Assembly (NCBI RefSeq): GCF_029982035.1
Contig: NZ_CP104166.1
Span: forward strand, 372,001 to 436,000
DNA: 64,000 bases
Direction: 5' to 3'
Source: Megaera polyxenophila
GTDB lineage: Bacteria > Pseudomonadota > Alphaproteobacteria > Rickettsiales > Rickettsiaceae
How positions within the stretch are numbered: the first letter of the stretch is position 1; every line of letters starts with the position of its first letter. Positions 10,255 through 19,540 of the stretch are shown piece by piece. The position numbers were made by a program, and so were the translations under genes. The notes beneath the pieces were generated by a model. That model did not search any database. It worked only from the letters and a program-made list of their open reading frames with translations, and was not told the origin of the DNA.

Positions 10255-11010
10255 CTAGAAAGGTCTAAATGTTTCGTTAAACACACACACAATTTTTTTT
10301 CCGGCCCGAAGAGTAAGTTTTGGAAATACCTGTTCTATGATAATAAAATTATTGTTCTTTGGGTCTAATTTGAAATTGACCATAGATTCTCTTAAATCTT
10401 CATCTACCGCAAAAATGGCGGGGATTTCCATATTCTTGTCCCTGAATTGTATGTAAGTAAACTGGCCATCATCGAAAATCTTAATTGGGGCAATTTCTTC
10501 ATTACCGCTAATCGAGTAATAAAAATTAAATTTTTCCGGGTGGCTGAGATCAGGTTCAGCGATGCCAGTGGCGGCACTGCTAGAAAAAGTCCTAACATGA
10601 TCTTCTTCTTCCTCATCTGGATATAAAAACTTAACATTAAATACCATTTCAGGATCTCTTATATCTGTGGTTTCCTGAGCATATAGTTCAAAAAAATAAG
10701 TTCTTTTATTAGTAATAAGGGTCATATTGGTCGTTGCATCCGGTTCCATCGGTTTTATAAAAATCCTAGATCCAGCTGGTACTATTTGCCAAGAGGTTGT
10801 ATCACCCATCGAAATACTAACAACTTCCTCGCCATTACCAAGCTCTATACTTGCTTGATACCCATAATAACCAGTAAATTTAAATACATCGTTGGGGTTA
10901 TATACCATTACCCTGATTCTAGAATCTATAGGCGTGGGCCTCGATTCTCTTATTGCAAAAGCATTTAAACTAAAAAATAACAAAGCAATAAAGGTTAAGA
11001 GATTTTTCAT
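10255..11010 (-). CDS. virB9: VirB9-like type IV secretion protein
   Basis: VirB9 is a periplasmic/outer-membrane component of the type IV secretion core complex that partners with VirB7 and VirB10. The 251-residue protein has a signal peptide (MKNLLTFIALLFFSLNAFA), the N-terminal VirB9 signature YNPNDVFKFTGYYGYQ and a C-terminal beta-domain with PAIFAVDEDLRESMVNF. It follows virB8 with a 1-nt gap, so the two form one transcription unit. No virB10, virB11 or virD4 is nearby. Scattered and duplicated vir genes are typical of Rickettsiales. Confidence 0.92.
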   Translation of the reverse strand: MKNLLTFIALLFFSLNAFAIRESRPTPIDSRIRVMVYNPNDVFKFTGYYGYQASIELGNGEEVVSISMGDTTSWQIVPAGSRIFIKPMEPDATTNMTLITNKRTYFFELYAQETTDIRDPEMVFNVKFLYPDEEEEDHVRTFSSSAATGIAEPDLSHPEKFNFYYSISGNEEIAPIKIFDDGQFTYIQFRDKNMEIPAIFAVDEDLRESMVNFKLDPKNNNFIIIEQVFPKLTLRAGKKIVCVFNETFRPF

Positions 11011-11011
11011 A

Positions 11012-11713
11012 TTATTTCTTTTTTTTATCTTCTAGCAGTTGCGGCTGATAATCAGTGACTGCAAAATTAAATCTTGATCCAGGAGGTGAGTTAGTGTCTA
11101 TTTGATCAATTTCGTACTCTACTACAACCCGCCAAATCATATCTTCGACAATTTCTCCATTGCCATTTCTAGCAATTGAGAGGAATTTAATTTCAGTTTT
11201 TGTATCGCTCAAAAAGCGTGAGGATATTATGGATATAGTTCTTTTTATATCTTTTTGATATAGTAGTACCGGAGAGGAGACGTTATTTATATTCATAAAA
11301 TTATAGAACCTTCTAAAAACAATCCTCGTCGAATTGTTTTTGATGTAAATAAATTGCTTTTTGAGGTTATTATAATCGTATGTTTCTCTTTGGGTTACGT
11401 AGTTTCTAAGCATTATATCGGCGATTGAAGCGAGAGGGTTATTATCTATTTGTTCCGCATTAATAATTTGAGCGGATTTGTTTTCGCCGGATTCCGTTAG
11501 AATAGAATATCTAATAGGTGTGATAATTGGGAATAAGTTATAAATATTTATTATAATGATCGTAAACAAAATTAATATTGTGGCAGTCAATATAAAGAGA
11601 AGAGATCTGTGAGAAAACGGGTGGAGATATTTGTATTTATACCAATTTTGTGTATCAATAAAATATTCGCCGGATTCAACGTAGGTTTTTAACGATTTAT
11701 AAAAAAGTTCCAT
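11012..11713 (-). CDS. virB8: VirB8-like type IV secretion protein
   Basis: VirB8 is a bitopic inner-membrane assembly factor of type IV secretion. The 233-residue protein has a short cytoplasmic N-terminus (ESGEYFIDTQNWYKYKY), one transmembrane helix (about residues 37-62) and a periplasmic domain of about 165 residues containing RETYDYNNL and a C-terminal VVVEYEIDQ block. Length and topology fit the family. It is the first gene of the virB8-virB9 pair. The charged tail EDKKKK is not diagnostic. Confidence 0.92.
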   Translation of the reverse strand: MELFYKSLKTYVESGEYFIDTQNWYKYKYLHPFSHRSLLFILTATILILFTIIIINIYNLFPIITPIRYSILTESGENKSAQIINAEQIDNNPLASIADIMLRNYVTQRETYDYNNLKKQFIYIKNNSTRIVFRRFYNFMNINNVSSPVLLYQKDIKRTISIISSRFLSDTKTEIKFLSIARNGNGEIVEDMIWRVVVEYEIDQIDTNSPPGSRFNFAVTDYQPQLLEDKKKK

Positions 11714-12141
11714 AGGGTTTATATATTACTATATCACAAAGACTACATATCCCGTTTCTTAAGAGAATTTCTTAAATACGTTATCATTCTATAAACTTTT
11801 AGATCGAAATCGTATATATTTATGCAACTAAGTTTTTTATTTAATGAAATAACTTCTTATTGTTGCAGCTACAGCATATAAAACTTGTGCTGAGTAATAT
11901 GGTTATCTAATTAGTGAATTACTGGGTATATACCTAACTTTTAAATTCAACTTGATATTGAAGCTGTTATTGTGTAAATCTGCAACAAAATCTATGGTAA
12001 CTTTTTTGACAATGCAGGATATAAATTATAATAGAGAAATTAACTTGTACTATAAGTAATTTAAGAGTTATGATCTTCCACAGATAAAAAATTTAACTTA
12101 AGTTTCTAATATTTTACAATAAAGCTTAGTATCTTGTGATT
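11714..12141. other. Intergenic region between virB8 and the lipoprotein gene
   Basis: This is AT-rich divergent spacer of 428 bases. It must hold the promoters of virB8 (minus) and the small lipoprotein (plus), but I see no unambiguous -35/-10 pair. No RNA gene or repeat was recognised. Confidence 0.4.
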
Positions 12142-12318
12142 ATGAAAAAATTTTTTAGAACTTTTTTGCTAATGTTTCTTTTTTATGGTTTATATTCATG
12201 TACGCCCTCTGCTCCTTATGAGATCACAAGTCCTTGTGTAGCAGGGGATTCAGATAATCCATATTCAATAAGCCCTTGTGTAAGAGTGCCAGTAAATATA
12301 GGTTATATCGTTACTTAA
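12142..12318 (+). CDS. Small lipoprotein, candidate VirB7
   Basis: The 58-residue product starts MKKFFRTFLLMFLFYGLYSC: a lysine-rich start, a hydrophobic core and a lipobox ending in Cys20. About 38 residues remain after processing, with two further Cys and a C-terminal VRVPVNIGYIV. I start at ATG 12142 instead of the GTG two codons upstream. Size and type match VirB7 lipoproteins, which bind VirB9, and the gene is divergent to the virB8-virB9 pair. That role is inferred from context; sequence alone shows only a short lipoprotein. Confidence 0.65.
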   Translation: MKKFFRTFLLMFLFYGLYSCTPSAPYEITSPCVAGDSDNPYSISPCVRVPVNIGYIVT

Positions 12319-12382
12319 AAACATTAGGTTTATTAAGTAGTTAAATGCTGCGGATGTTTAGAATGGCATTGCATAAGTAATC

Positions 12383-12431
12383 AGGTATTAATCTAAACAA
12401 GTTAAAACGTTAAAGATTGCCATTAATACCT
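12383..12431. terminator. Inverted repeat between the lipoprotein gene and rpoZ
   Basis: AGGTATTAAT (12383-12392) and ATTAATACCT (12422-12431) are perfect complements, 10 bp with a 29-nt loop. It lies between two convergent genes and could form a weak bidirectional transcript end. There is no T-run, so a terminator role is only plausible. Confidence 0.3.
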
Positions 12432-12455
12432 TGAGGGAAAAAGCATTAGTATGCT

Positions 12456-12854
12456 CTATAATTTGGTCAAATCTTCTTCTGTTATATTATCGTCAAAAGC
12501 ATTTTCTTCAAAATTTAGATTGTCTTCGTCGTCAAATATGAGTGCGTTTTCATCTGAAATATCTATTTCATCAGAAATAGTTTCCTGACTTTCTGCATGT
12601 AGGTTTTCGTCTTCTACGAAGTCTATTTTATTTCGAGTCTGAAGACTACCAATCAATTCTTCTCGTAGTTGTGGTATATCCAGATTTTTGGCAGCAATTT
12701 CACGCAATGCTACTACGGCGTTTTTATCGTTATCTCTTTCTATTGTTATAGGAGAACCACAACTTATTGACTTTGCTCTTTGAGCTGCAAGCGATACTAG
12801 CTCAAACCTATTAGTAATTTGTTCAACACAATCTTCAACTGTTACTCTGGCCAT
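12456..12854 (-). CDS. rpoZ: RNA polymerase omega subunit
   Basis: Omega helps fold and hold the beta' subunit of RNA polymerase. The N-terminal 70 residues are a clear RpoZ domain: MARVTVEDCVEQITNRFELV, then AAQRAKSISCG and VVALREIAA. I place the start at 12854 (MARV), 10 codons inside the longest frame, because that is the family N-terminus. The C-terminal part (about residues 90-132) is a long acidic, low-complexity tail, longer than in E. coli (91 residues) but of the kind seen in alphaproteobacteria. Confidence 0.95.
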   Translation of the reverse strand: MARVTVEDCVEQITNRFELVSLAAQRAKSISCGSPITIERDNDKNAVVALREIAAKNLDIPQLREELIGSLQTRNKIDFVEDENLHAESQETISDEIDISDENALIFDDEDNLNFEENAFDDNITEEDLTKL

Positions 12855-13057
12855 AACCTCAAAATATTTTCGAATTAATAACACTTATTCTAATATATTT
12901 TGTTTATTCCTACAAGAAAAATAACCATTCAAATTGCTGGTGTATTACTAAATGCCTTTATTATAATAACTTTAATTAAATTTCTTAGGTGATTTTTAGT
13001 TGATATCGATGTATATTGCAGCCAACGGCTTAATTACATTACGAAGACAATACTCAC

Positions 13058-13927
13058 ATGAACAAATTATCATTTCAGCAAATCATATTAGAATTACAAA
13101 ATTTTTGGCAAGACTATGGTTGTGCTATTTTGCAGCCTTATGATGTGGAAATGGGAGCTGGTACGTTTCATCCGGCAACGGTTTTGCGCTGTCTTGGGCC
13201 TAATCCATGGAATGTAGCTTATGTTCAGCCTTCACGCCGTCCTACAGATAGTAGATATGCAGAACATCCAAATAGGATGCAGCATTATTACCAGTTTCAA
13301 GTTATTTTAAAACCATCCCCTGATGATATTCAAGATCTTTATCTGGAGAGTCTAAAGAAGTTAGGTATTGATAGCAAAATCAATGATATAAGATTTGTAG
13401 AAGATGATTGGGAATCTCCAACACTTGGCGCTTCAGGCCTAGGGTGGGAGGTGTGGTGTAATGGGATGGAAGTCTCGCAATTTACCTATATGCAGCAAAT
13501 AGGGGGAATAGATTGCCGGCCGATAGCTGGAGAAATTACATACGGTCTAGAAAGACTTGCTCTTTATATTCAAGGGGTTGATGCTGTAAAGGATCTGGAT
13601 TGGAACGGTCAAAAAGGTGATAAAGCCCTAACTTATGGACAGGTCGATTTTGAAGCTGAAAAGCAGTTTTCAAAGTTTAATCTCGAATTAGCCGATGTAG
13701 AAATGCTAACCAGGCATTTTGTTGATTCAGAAAACCAATGTAAGCAGTTAATAGCAGCAGTCCTGCCTATACCGGCTTATGATTATTGCATTAAGGCAAG
13801 CCACTTATTTAATTTATTAAATGCCAGAGGTGTAATTAGCGTAACAGAGCGCGCTGCTTATATTGCAAGGGTAAGAAACCTAGCAAAAATAACTTGTGAG
13901 AAATGGCTTGAAATTCAGGGGTGCTAA
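13058..13927 (+). CDS. glyQ: Glycine-tRNA ligase alpha subunit
   Basis: GlyQ is the catalytic class II subunit of the tetrameric bacterial glycyl-tRNA synthetase; it activates glycine and charges tRNA-Gly. The 289-residue protein is full length and strongly conserved: FQQIILELQNFWQDYGCAIL at the N-terminus, QPYDVEMGAGTFHPAT, and the family block ITYGLERLALYIQ. It is the first gene of a tight plus-strand cluster with glyS (3-nt gap) and sua5. Confidence 0.98.
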   Translation: MNKLSFQQIILELQNFWQDYGCAILQPYDVEMGAGTFHPATVLRCLGPNPWNVAYVQPSRRPTDSRYAEHPNRMQHYYQFQVILKPSPDDIQDLYLESLKKLGIDSKINDIRFVEDDWESPTLGASGLGWEVWCNGMEVSQFTYMQQIGGIDCRPIAGEITYGLERLALYIQGVDAVKDLDWNGQKGDKALTYGQVDFEAEKQFSKFNLELADVEMLTRHFVDSENQCKQLIAAVLPIPAYDYCIKASHLFNLLNARGVISVTERAAYIARVRNLAKITCEKWLEIQGC

Positions 13928-13930
13928 TTT

Positions 13931-16033
13931 ATGAGCGAATTATTGATAGAATTATTTTGTGAAGAAATCCCAGCAATGATGCAGGCAAGAGCAGAGACAG
14001 CCTATCTTGACATTTTTAAGAAATATTTTCAGGAAAAAGAAATTGTCTTTGAGGAAATTAAGATATTTACCGGCCCAAGGAGAATAGCAATTTTTGTAAA
14101 TGGGGTTGCTAAAGAAATTAAAGGTAAGTTTATTTCTATCAAAGGGCCAAGAACAGATAGCTTGCCGGTTGCAATTGAAGGGTTTTGTAAATCTAATGAT
14201 ATTAGCAAAGCTGACTTGATTGTAAGAGAAGTAAAAGGGGTAGAATGTTATTTTTATGAAAAAGAAATAGCTAGCCAGCCTACCAAATTAGCTCTCCTTG
14301 ATAGTTTAACTCATCCAATTTTAGAATATGTTTGGCCAAAATCAATGTATTGGTCTGATTATAAAATAAAATGGGTCAGGCCGCTGAAAAATATTTTATG
14401 TGTGTTTGATGGCGAAGTAATACCTTTCAAATTAGGCCATTTAACTGCTAATAATATTACTTTTGGCCATAGGTTCATGAGTCCAAAGCAAATATCGGTT
14501 AAGGATTTTGCTGGATACAAAAAAGATTTAGAAGAAAATTTTGTTATTTTAGACCGAGAGGAAAGAAAAGCTATAATCAGTAATGATATTAGAGAAAAAA
14601 TAGAGATTCTAAGTAAAAAATATAAAACTAATTATCTAGCAAAAGACGATCCAGCTCTACTTGAAGAAGTTGCTGGTCTTGCAGAATATCCAGTCGTATT
14701 ATGCGGAAGAATAGAAGATCGATTCCTAGAATTGCCAAGCGAAGTATTGGTTAGTTCTATGAGGACTCATCAAAAATATTTTAGCCTTTTTGGACAAACT
14801 AAATTTAGTGAAAAAGGAGAAGTGTTTGATACTACTAAAAAAGAATTTTTTGTTCCTTTTTTCCTGTTTGTTAGCAATATAAAGTCGCCTGATGATAATA
14901 TAATTATTAAAGGTAATGAAAAAGTGCTATCGGCTAGGCTTTCTGACGCCCTGTATTTTTACCAACAGGATTTAAAAAAACCGCTTCTAGATTCTTTAAA
15001 CAAGCTAGATAAAGTTATTTTTCATGCAAAACTAGGCTCTATGAAGCAGAAGACGGCCCGGTTGGCTCAGTTAACCAAGTATATTACTTCACATTTTCAG
15101 CAGAAAGAAGCAGAAGATGCGGCATTACTTTGTAAGAGTGATCTAGTATCGGAAATGGTCGGCGAATTTCCAGAGTTACAAGGAATAATGGGTTATTACT
15201 ACGCAATAGCTGAAGGGAGAGATAAAAAAATAGCAATAGCAATTCGAGACCATTATAAACCTCGAGGTTCTTCTGATTCTATTCCCGGTGATCCTAATCT
15301 TGGTGGAGATGCGTCAGCAGTGCTGGCACTAGCGGACAAAATTGATAGTTTATGTGGTTTAATGTTAGCCGGAGAAAAACCGACCAGTTCAAAAGATCCT
15401 TATGGGCTTCGTAGGTTGGCCCTTGGTATTATAAGAATTATTCTAGAGAATCGACTTGAACAGGATTTGAAAAAGTTAATCGAGCATAGTTGTGACCTTT
15501 ACCCTAAGGGAGTAAATAGTAATTCTGAAGATGCTGACCAAATTATTAGCTTTATTGAAGACCGGGTAAAAAATTATTTCAAAGAGGAATTTGATCTGGC
15601 ACGAGTCAATGCAGTTGTAAATTGCCGACTAGAACCTTCCTTGTGTAGTATAAAATGGAAACTAGAAGCATTAAATAGTTTTTTGGATACTGAAGATGGC
15701 AAGACCTCGTTAAATTCCTATAAAAGAGCAAGTAACATCCTTGGTAGTGCTAAATTAAATGGGGAAATAAATACCAATTTACTCCACCGGGAGGAAGAAA
15801 AAAAATTACTGGAATTTCTAAAATTAGCAACTCCTAAAATTGACTCTCTAATAGAGGAGAAGATGTTTTCAGAGAGTTTGAAGGAACTCGCAAAGGTAAA
15901 TAACTTGATAGGTAATTTTTTTGATAATGTTATGGTGATGGATAGTGATGCAAAAATTGCTAATAACAGGTTACTGCTACTTGCTCGGACAAAGCAGCTA
16001 TTTAATAAGGTAGCCAATTTTGATCAGTTATAA
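13931..16033 (+). CDS. glyS: Glycine-tRNA ligase beta subunit
   Basis: The 700-residue GlyS subunit binds tRNA-Gly and completes the glycyl-tRNA synthetase. Recognisable parts are the N-terminal MSELLIELFCEEIPA, the central HGHRFMSP-type block (FGHRFMSPKQ), an HD-like region (MVGEFPELQGIMG), DPYGLRR and a C-terminal anticodon-binding-like domain. Length is normal (about 690-700). It starts 3 nt after glyQ and ends 6 nt before the next gene, so all three are probably co-transcribed. Confidence 0.97.
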   Translation: MSELLIELFCEEIPAMMQARAETAYLDIFKKYFQEKEIVFEEIKIFTGPRRIAIFVNGVAKEIKGKFISIKGPRTDSLPVAIEGFCKSNDISKADLIVREVKGVECYFYEKEIASQPTKLALLDSLTHPILEYVWPKSMYWSDYKIKWVRPLKNILCVFDGEVIPFKLGHLTANNITFGHRFMSPKQISVKDFAGYKKDLEENFVILDREERKAIISNDIREKIEILSKKYKTNYLAKDDPALLEEVAGLAEYPVVLCGRIEDRFLELPSEVLVSSMRTHQKYFSLFGQTKFSEKGEVFDTTKKEFFVPFFLFVSNIKSPDDNIIIKGNEKVLSARLSDALYFYQQDLKKPLLDSLNKLDKVIFHAKLGSMKQKTARLAQLTKYITSHFQQKEAEDAALLCKSDLVSEMVGEFPELQGIMGYYYAIAEGRDKKIAIAIRDHYKPRGSSDSIPGDPNLGGDASAVLALADKIDSLCGLMLAGEKPTSSKDPYGLRRLALGIIRIILENRLEQDLKKLIEHSCDLYPKGVNSNSEDADQIISFIEDRVKNYFKEEFDLARVNAVVNCRLEPSLCSIKWKLEALNSFLDTEDGKTSLNSYKRASNILGSAKLNGEINTNLLHREEEKKLLEFLKLATPKIDSLIEEKMFSESLKELAKVNNLIGNFFDNVMVMDSDAKIANNRLLLLARTKQLFNKVANFDQL

Positions 16034-16039
16034 GGTTTT

Positions 16040-16981
16040 ATGAAGGATTTGGCAATAATTGCGGAAGCTGTAAAACTTATCCAAGCTGGTGAATTAGTGG
16101 CCTTTCCAACCGAAACAGTGTATGGACTTGGGGCAAATGCTTTTAACGAGGAGGCTTGCCTTAAAATATATCAGGCTAAGGGGAGGCCAAGTAATAATCC
16201 GCTAATAGTTCATGTTGCAAGTCTAGAGCAAGCAGAGGAGTTGGCAATTTTTAATAAGGAAGCTTATTTGCTTAGTAAATTATGGCCTGGTCCTCTAACT
16301 ATGGTATTACCAAGAAGAAATAGCAGTAGGTTAGCAGAATGCGTAACAGCCGGATTATCTACTGTTGCAATTAGAGTACCGGCTCATAGAGTTGCTCGTG
16401 ATTTAATAATCCAAAGCGGAGTACCAATTGCAGCTCCAAGCGCTAATAAGTCAGGGTATTTAAGCCCAACCTCACATAGGCACGTAAAAGCTGGTTTCAA
16501 AAGTGAGAGCGTATTTGTTATTGACTCAGAAACCACTACTAAATATGGACTCGAATCGACAATTATTGATCTTTCAACCTCAGTGCCTACCATCTTGCGC
16601 TTTGGTTTTATTACTCCGCAAATAATAGAACAAATAATTGATAGGCAGGTGGAAATTGCTACAAAATCTTCAGCCATAAAAGCTCCAGGTATGATGTATA
16701 CTCATTATGCCCCTAAAACCCCCATAAGAATTAATGCAATATCTTTAGAAGAAGGAGAAATAGGGCTCAATTTCGGCGGTAGTAAATTAAATTCTAAAGG
16801 ATCTTTAAATTTAAGTCCTACTGGCGATTTAGCAATAGCAGCGGCAAATTTATTTAGCTATTTACACACACTTGATGATTATGCGAGGGTAAATTCACTC
16901 CAGAGAATTGCAATTGCACCGATTCCGAATGAATCTATAGGACTTGCTATTAATGATCGTCTTATTAGAGCTACTTTCTAA
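16040..16981 (+). CDS. L-threonylcarbamoyladenylate synthase (Sua5/YwlC type)
   Basis: The enzyme makes threonylcarbamoyl-AMP from threonine, bicarbonate and ATP, the first step to the t6A37 modification of tRNAs reading ANN codons. The N-terminal YrdC domain shows FPTETVYGLGANAF and KGRPSNNPLIVHV (substrate-binding KxR...SxxN). About residues 215-313 form the extra C-terminal Sua5 domain, so this is the long Sua5 type and not TsaC. Ends 313 residues long, directly before a terminator hairpin. It is co-directional with glyQS, a translation-related grouping. Confidence 0.95.
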   Translation: MKDLAIIAEAVKLIQAGELVAFPTETVYGLGANAFNEEACLKIYQAKGRPSNNPLIVHVASLEQAEELAIFNKEAYLLSKLWPGPLTMVLPRRNSSRLAECVTAGLSTVAIRVPAHRVARDLIIQSGVPIAAPSANKSGYLSPTSHRHVKAGFKSESVFVIDSETTTKYGLESTIIDLSTSVPTILRFGFITPQIIEQIIDRQVEIATKSSAIKAPGMMYTHYAPKTPIRINAISLEEGEIGLNFGGSKLNSKGSLNLSPTGDLAIAAANLFSYLHTLDDYARVNSLQRIAIAPIPNESIGLAINDRLIRATF

Positions 16982-17003
16982 AAACAATTAATCAATTGTT
17001 TTT
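16981..17003 (+). terminator. Rho-independent terminator of the glyQ-glyS-sua5 unit
   Basis: AAAACAATT and AATTGTTTT pair as a 9-bp stem around an AATC loop and run into TTTTT. It overlaps the last base of the sua5 stop codon. Confidence 0.65.
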
Positions 17004-17125
17004 GTTAATGTGCTGTTTTAGGTTTAACTTAAGAGCATAATACAAGTGGTTCTTGCTAATTAATAGAGTATTTTTTAATATTTAAATAGACTAGCTTAGC
17101 TATACTAAATAAGAATAAAACTTAT

Positions 17126-18685
17126 ATGGAAAATTCTTCGGCTGAAGTAAAAATAAATCCCAAACAGGTTATAGCATTTTTTGCGATGATAGTTGGTATG
17201 TTTATGGCTATTTTAGACATACAAATAGTAGCAAGTTCACTTTCAGTAATAGCAGCTGGCTTATCTGCTTCAGGTGACGAGTTATCATGGATTCAAACTT
17301 CTTACTTGATAGCTGAAGTCATAATTATTCCGGCGACGGGCTTTTTGGCAAGGTTATTGTCGACAAGAATTTTATATTTTATAGCTGCTCTTGGCTTTAC
17401 AGTTATGAGTCTCATGTGCGCGCTTGCCTGGAATATTGAATCTATGATTATCTTTAGAGCGATGCAGGGTTTTTTTGGTGGTGCTCTTATTCCTACTGCT
17501 TTTGGCGCAGTTTTTATTATTTTTCCAAAAGAGATGCGTACTAAAGTTAGTATGATTATAGGTCTTGTCGTAACTCTTGCTCCCACTCTTGGCCCTACGC
17601 TTGGTGGATATATAACAGAAAATATATCCTGGCATTTTATGTTTTTACTTAACTTAATTCCTGGAATATTTGTCTGTACTACTGTGTATATATATGTAGA
17701 TTTTGATAAGCCAAATCTTAAATTGCTTTCTAATTTTGATTTTTTAGGTATAGCTTTAATGATTATGACCTTGGGCTGTTTACAATATGTTTTGGAAGAG
17801 GGAAATAAGAAAGATTGGTTAGACGATACTTATATTTTAATTCTATCTGTATTAGTATTGCTTGGTTTTATCTGCCTAATTATCAGGGAACTTACTTTTT
17901 CAAGCCCGATTATTGATCTTGGGGCTTTTAGAAACAGAAATTTTTCTTTTGGCTGTATATATTCTTTTATTCTCGGTGTAGGCCTTTACGGTGTGGTATA
18001 TCTTCTTCCTTTATTTCTATTTTCGGTAGCCGGATTTAATACTCTGCAAATAGGTATAACGATGATTATAACAGGGCTATGTCAGTTGTGCTCGGCTCCT
18101 CTTGCGGCAAAGGTATTTGATTCTGGTTTGGATAAAAGAATTATGCTGGCCATTGGATATTTGACATTTGGGCTAGGTTGCTACTTAAATAGCTTTCTAA
18201 CTGCTGACTCACGATTCTGGGAGCTGTTCTTGCCTCAAATGGTTAGAGGTATAGCCTTGATGTTTTGTTTTATGCCGATAAATGATCTTGCTCTTGGAAC
18301 GATGCCTAAAGATAAAGTTCAAAATGCGAGTGGTTTATATAACCTAACAAGAAATCTTGGAGGTGCTATAGGACTGGCATTTATTAATAGCCTTATTATT
18401 TCAAAATCCAAAATTTTTGCCCAAAGCATGAAAGACAATATGGCATTTACTTCACCTCTTGTCCAAGAGCAATTAGGCTTTTTTACTGAAATGTTATATG
18501 GCAAGGTAGATAACCCCAAGCTTGCAGCTTATGCCTTATTAGATAATACAATAAATCAACAAGCCTTTATTATTGCAATTAATAACATATTTATTATCAT
18601 AGCATTGATGTTTTGTTTAAGCACATTACTTCTTCCTTTTACGTCTACAGTTGATAATGACAGGAGTGGTTTAAGTGGACACTAA
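17126..18685 (+). CDS. DHA2-family (EmrB-like) MFS drug transporter
   Basis: This 519-residue inner-membrane protein has about 14 hydrophobic segments, which marks the DHA2 branch of the major facilitator superfamily (proton-driven drug efflux). The N-terminus holds MFMAILDIQIVASSLSVIAA and WIQTSYLIAEVIIIPATGFL, and LGPTLGGYITENISWHFMF matches EmrB motif C. No EmrA-type membrane-fusion partner is adjacent, so its coupling to an outer-membrane channel is unknown. The last 11 bases overlap the next gene, suggesting translational coupling. Confidence 0.92.
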   Translation: MENSSAEVKINPKQVIAFFAMIVGMFMAILDIQIVASSLSVIAAGLSASGDELSWIQTSYLIAEVIIIPATGFLARLLSTRILYFIAALGFTVMSLMCALAWNIESMIIFRAMQGFFGGALIPTAFGAVFIIFPKEMRTKVSMIIGLVVTLAPTLGPTLGGYITENISWHFMFLLNLIPGIFVCTTVYIYVDFDKPNLKLLSNFDFLGIALMIMTLGCLQYVLEEGNKKDWLDDTYILILSVLVLLGFICLIIRELTFSSPIIDLGAFRNRNFSFGCIYSFILGVGLYGVVYLLPLFLFSVAGFNTLQIGITMIITGLCQLCSAPLAAKVFDSGLDKRIMLAIGYLTFGLGCYLNSFLTADSRFWELFLPQMVRGIALMFCFMPINDLALGTMPKDKVQNASGLYNLTRNLGGAIGLAFINSLIISKSKIFAQSMKDNMAFTSPLVQEQLGFFTEMLYGKVDNPKLAAYALLDNTINQQAFIIAINNIFIIIALMFCLSTLLLPFTSTVDNDRSGLSGH

Positions 18686-19148
18686 AAAATTTATATCATT
18701 GTTGGTATTTTTTATTATCTGGCTTGGATTAACCGGTATAAAACCTGACCTTATGTATATTTTTTTTGCAATTCTAACTCCATCTATAGTTTATTATTTT
18801 GCTCATAAATTATCTTTACTGCCTACAAAACTTAATATCGATATTTTAAAATCGATGAAATATGCCTTTTGGTTAATTGCAGAGATAATTAAGTCATCAA
18901 TTTCTGTATCCAAAATCGCCTGGAGGCGAAATATTAGTATATATCCGTTATTAGAGCCTATTATCTCTGTGCAAAATACGGAACTAGGTGTGGTTATATA
19001 TGCTAATTCCATAACACTCACCCCCGGTACTGTTACTCTTAGTACAGAAGATAATAAACTTTTAGTTCATGCCTTAGATATTAAGTTTATGAGGGATTTA
19101 CAAGATGGTACTATGGATAGGAAAATAGAAGAAATTATAATTAAGTAA
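18675..19148 (+). CDS. Na+/H+ antiporter subunit E (MnhE/MrpE-like)
   Basis: The 157-residue protein has two or three hydrophobic segments at the N-terminus and the MnhE C-terminal block LGVVIYANSITLTPGTVTL followed by LLVHALDIKFM. In complete Mrp/Mnh systems subunit E belongs to a six- or seven-subunit cation antiporter; no other subunit is present here. The start is GTG 18675, 9 nt after a CAGGAG Shine-Dalgarno inside the end of the upstream MFS gene. Whether it works alone or with subunits elsewhere cannot be told. Confidence 0.9.
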   Translation: MDTKKFISLLVFFIIWLGLTGIKPDLMYIFFAILTPSIVYYFAHKLSLLPTKLNIDILKSMKYAFWLIAEIIKSSISVSKIAWRRNISIYPLLEPIISVQNTELGVVIYANSITLTPGTVTLSTEDNKLLVHALDIKFMRDLQDGTMDRKIEEIIIK

Positions 19149-19540
19149 GTTTCTAATAAGGTTTTAAGTAGAAATGCAATAATCAAGCTAATGGGTGTAT
19201 GAAAAAAAATAATACAGGCGGATTCAAGATTGAAGTGTAACGGATAGTGTTTTACAATTAAAGTAGATAGCAAATAAGCATGCAGTTAGAGGGAACTGAA
19301 AATATCACTGGTTTCTATATTAATCATCAGCTATGCAGGGCAATACCATAGATTTAATGACCGTTAACTTTTGGGAATCCATGAAAAATGGATGTGTATA
19401 TGCAAAGAAATCATAACAAAAAATATATCATTTGTTTTAAGTAGATTATTGGAATTATCTTACTTTTTAGAAATAATGGTTATTAAGATGATGATCACCA
19501 CGGGATAATCTGTCAAATTATTAGGAATTGATAACAAATC
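19149..19540. other. Intergenic region without recognised gene
   Basis: This is 392 bases between the convergent mnhE-like and ptrB genes. No frame has coding character, and no terminator of good quality or RNA gene was recognised. It may be decayed coding DNA. Confidence 0.4.
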
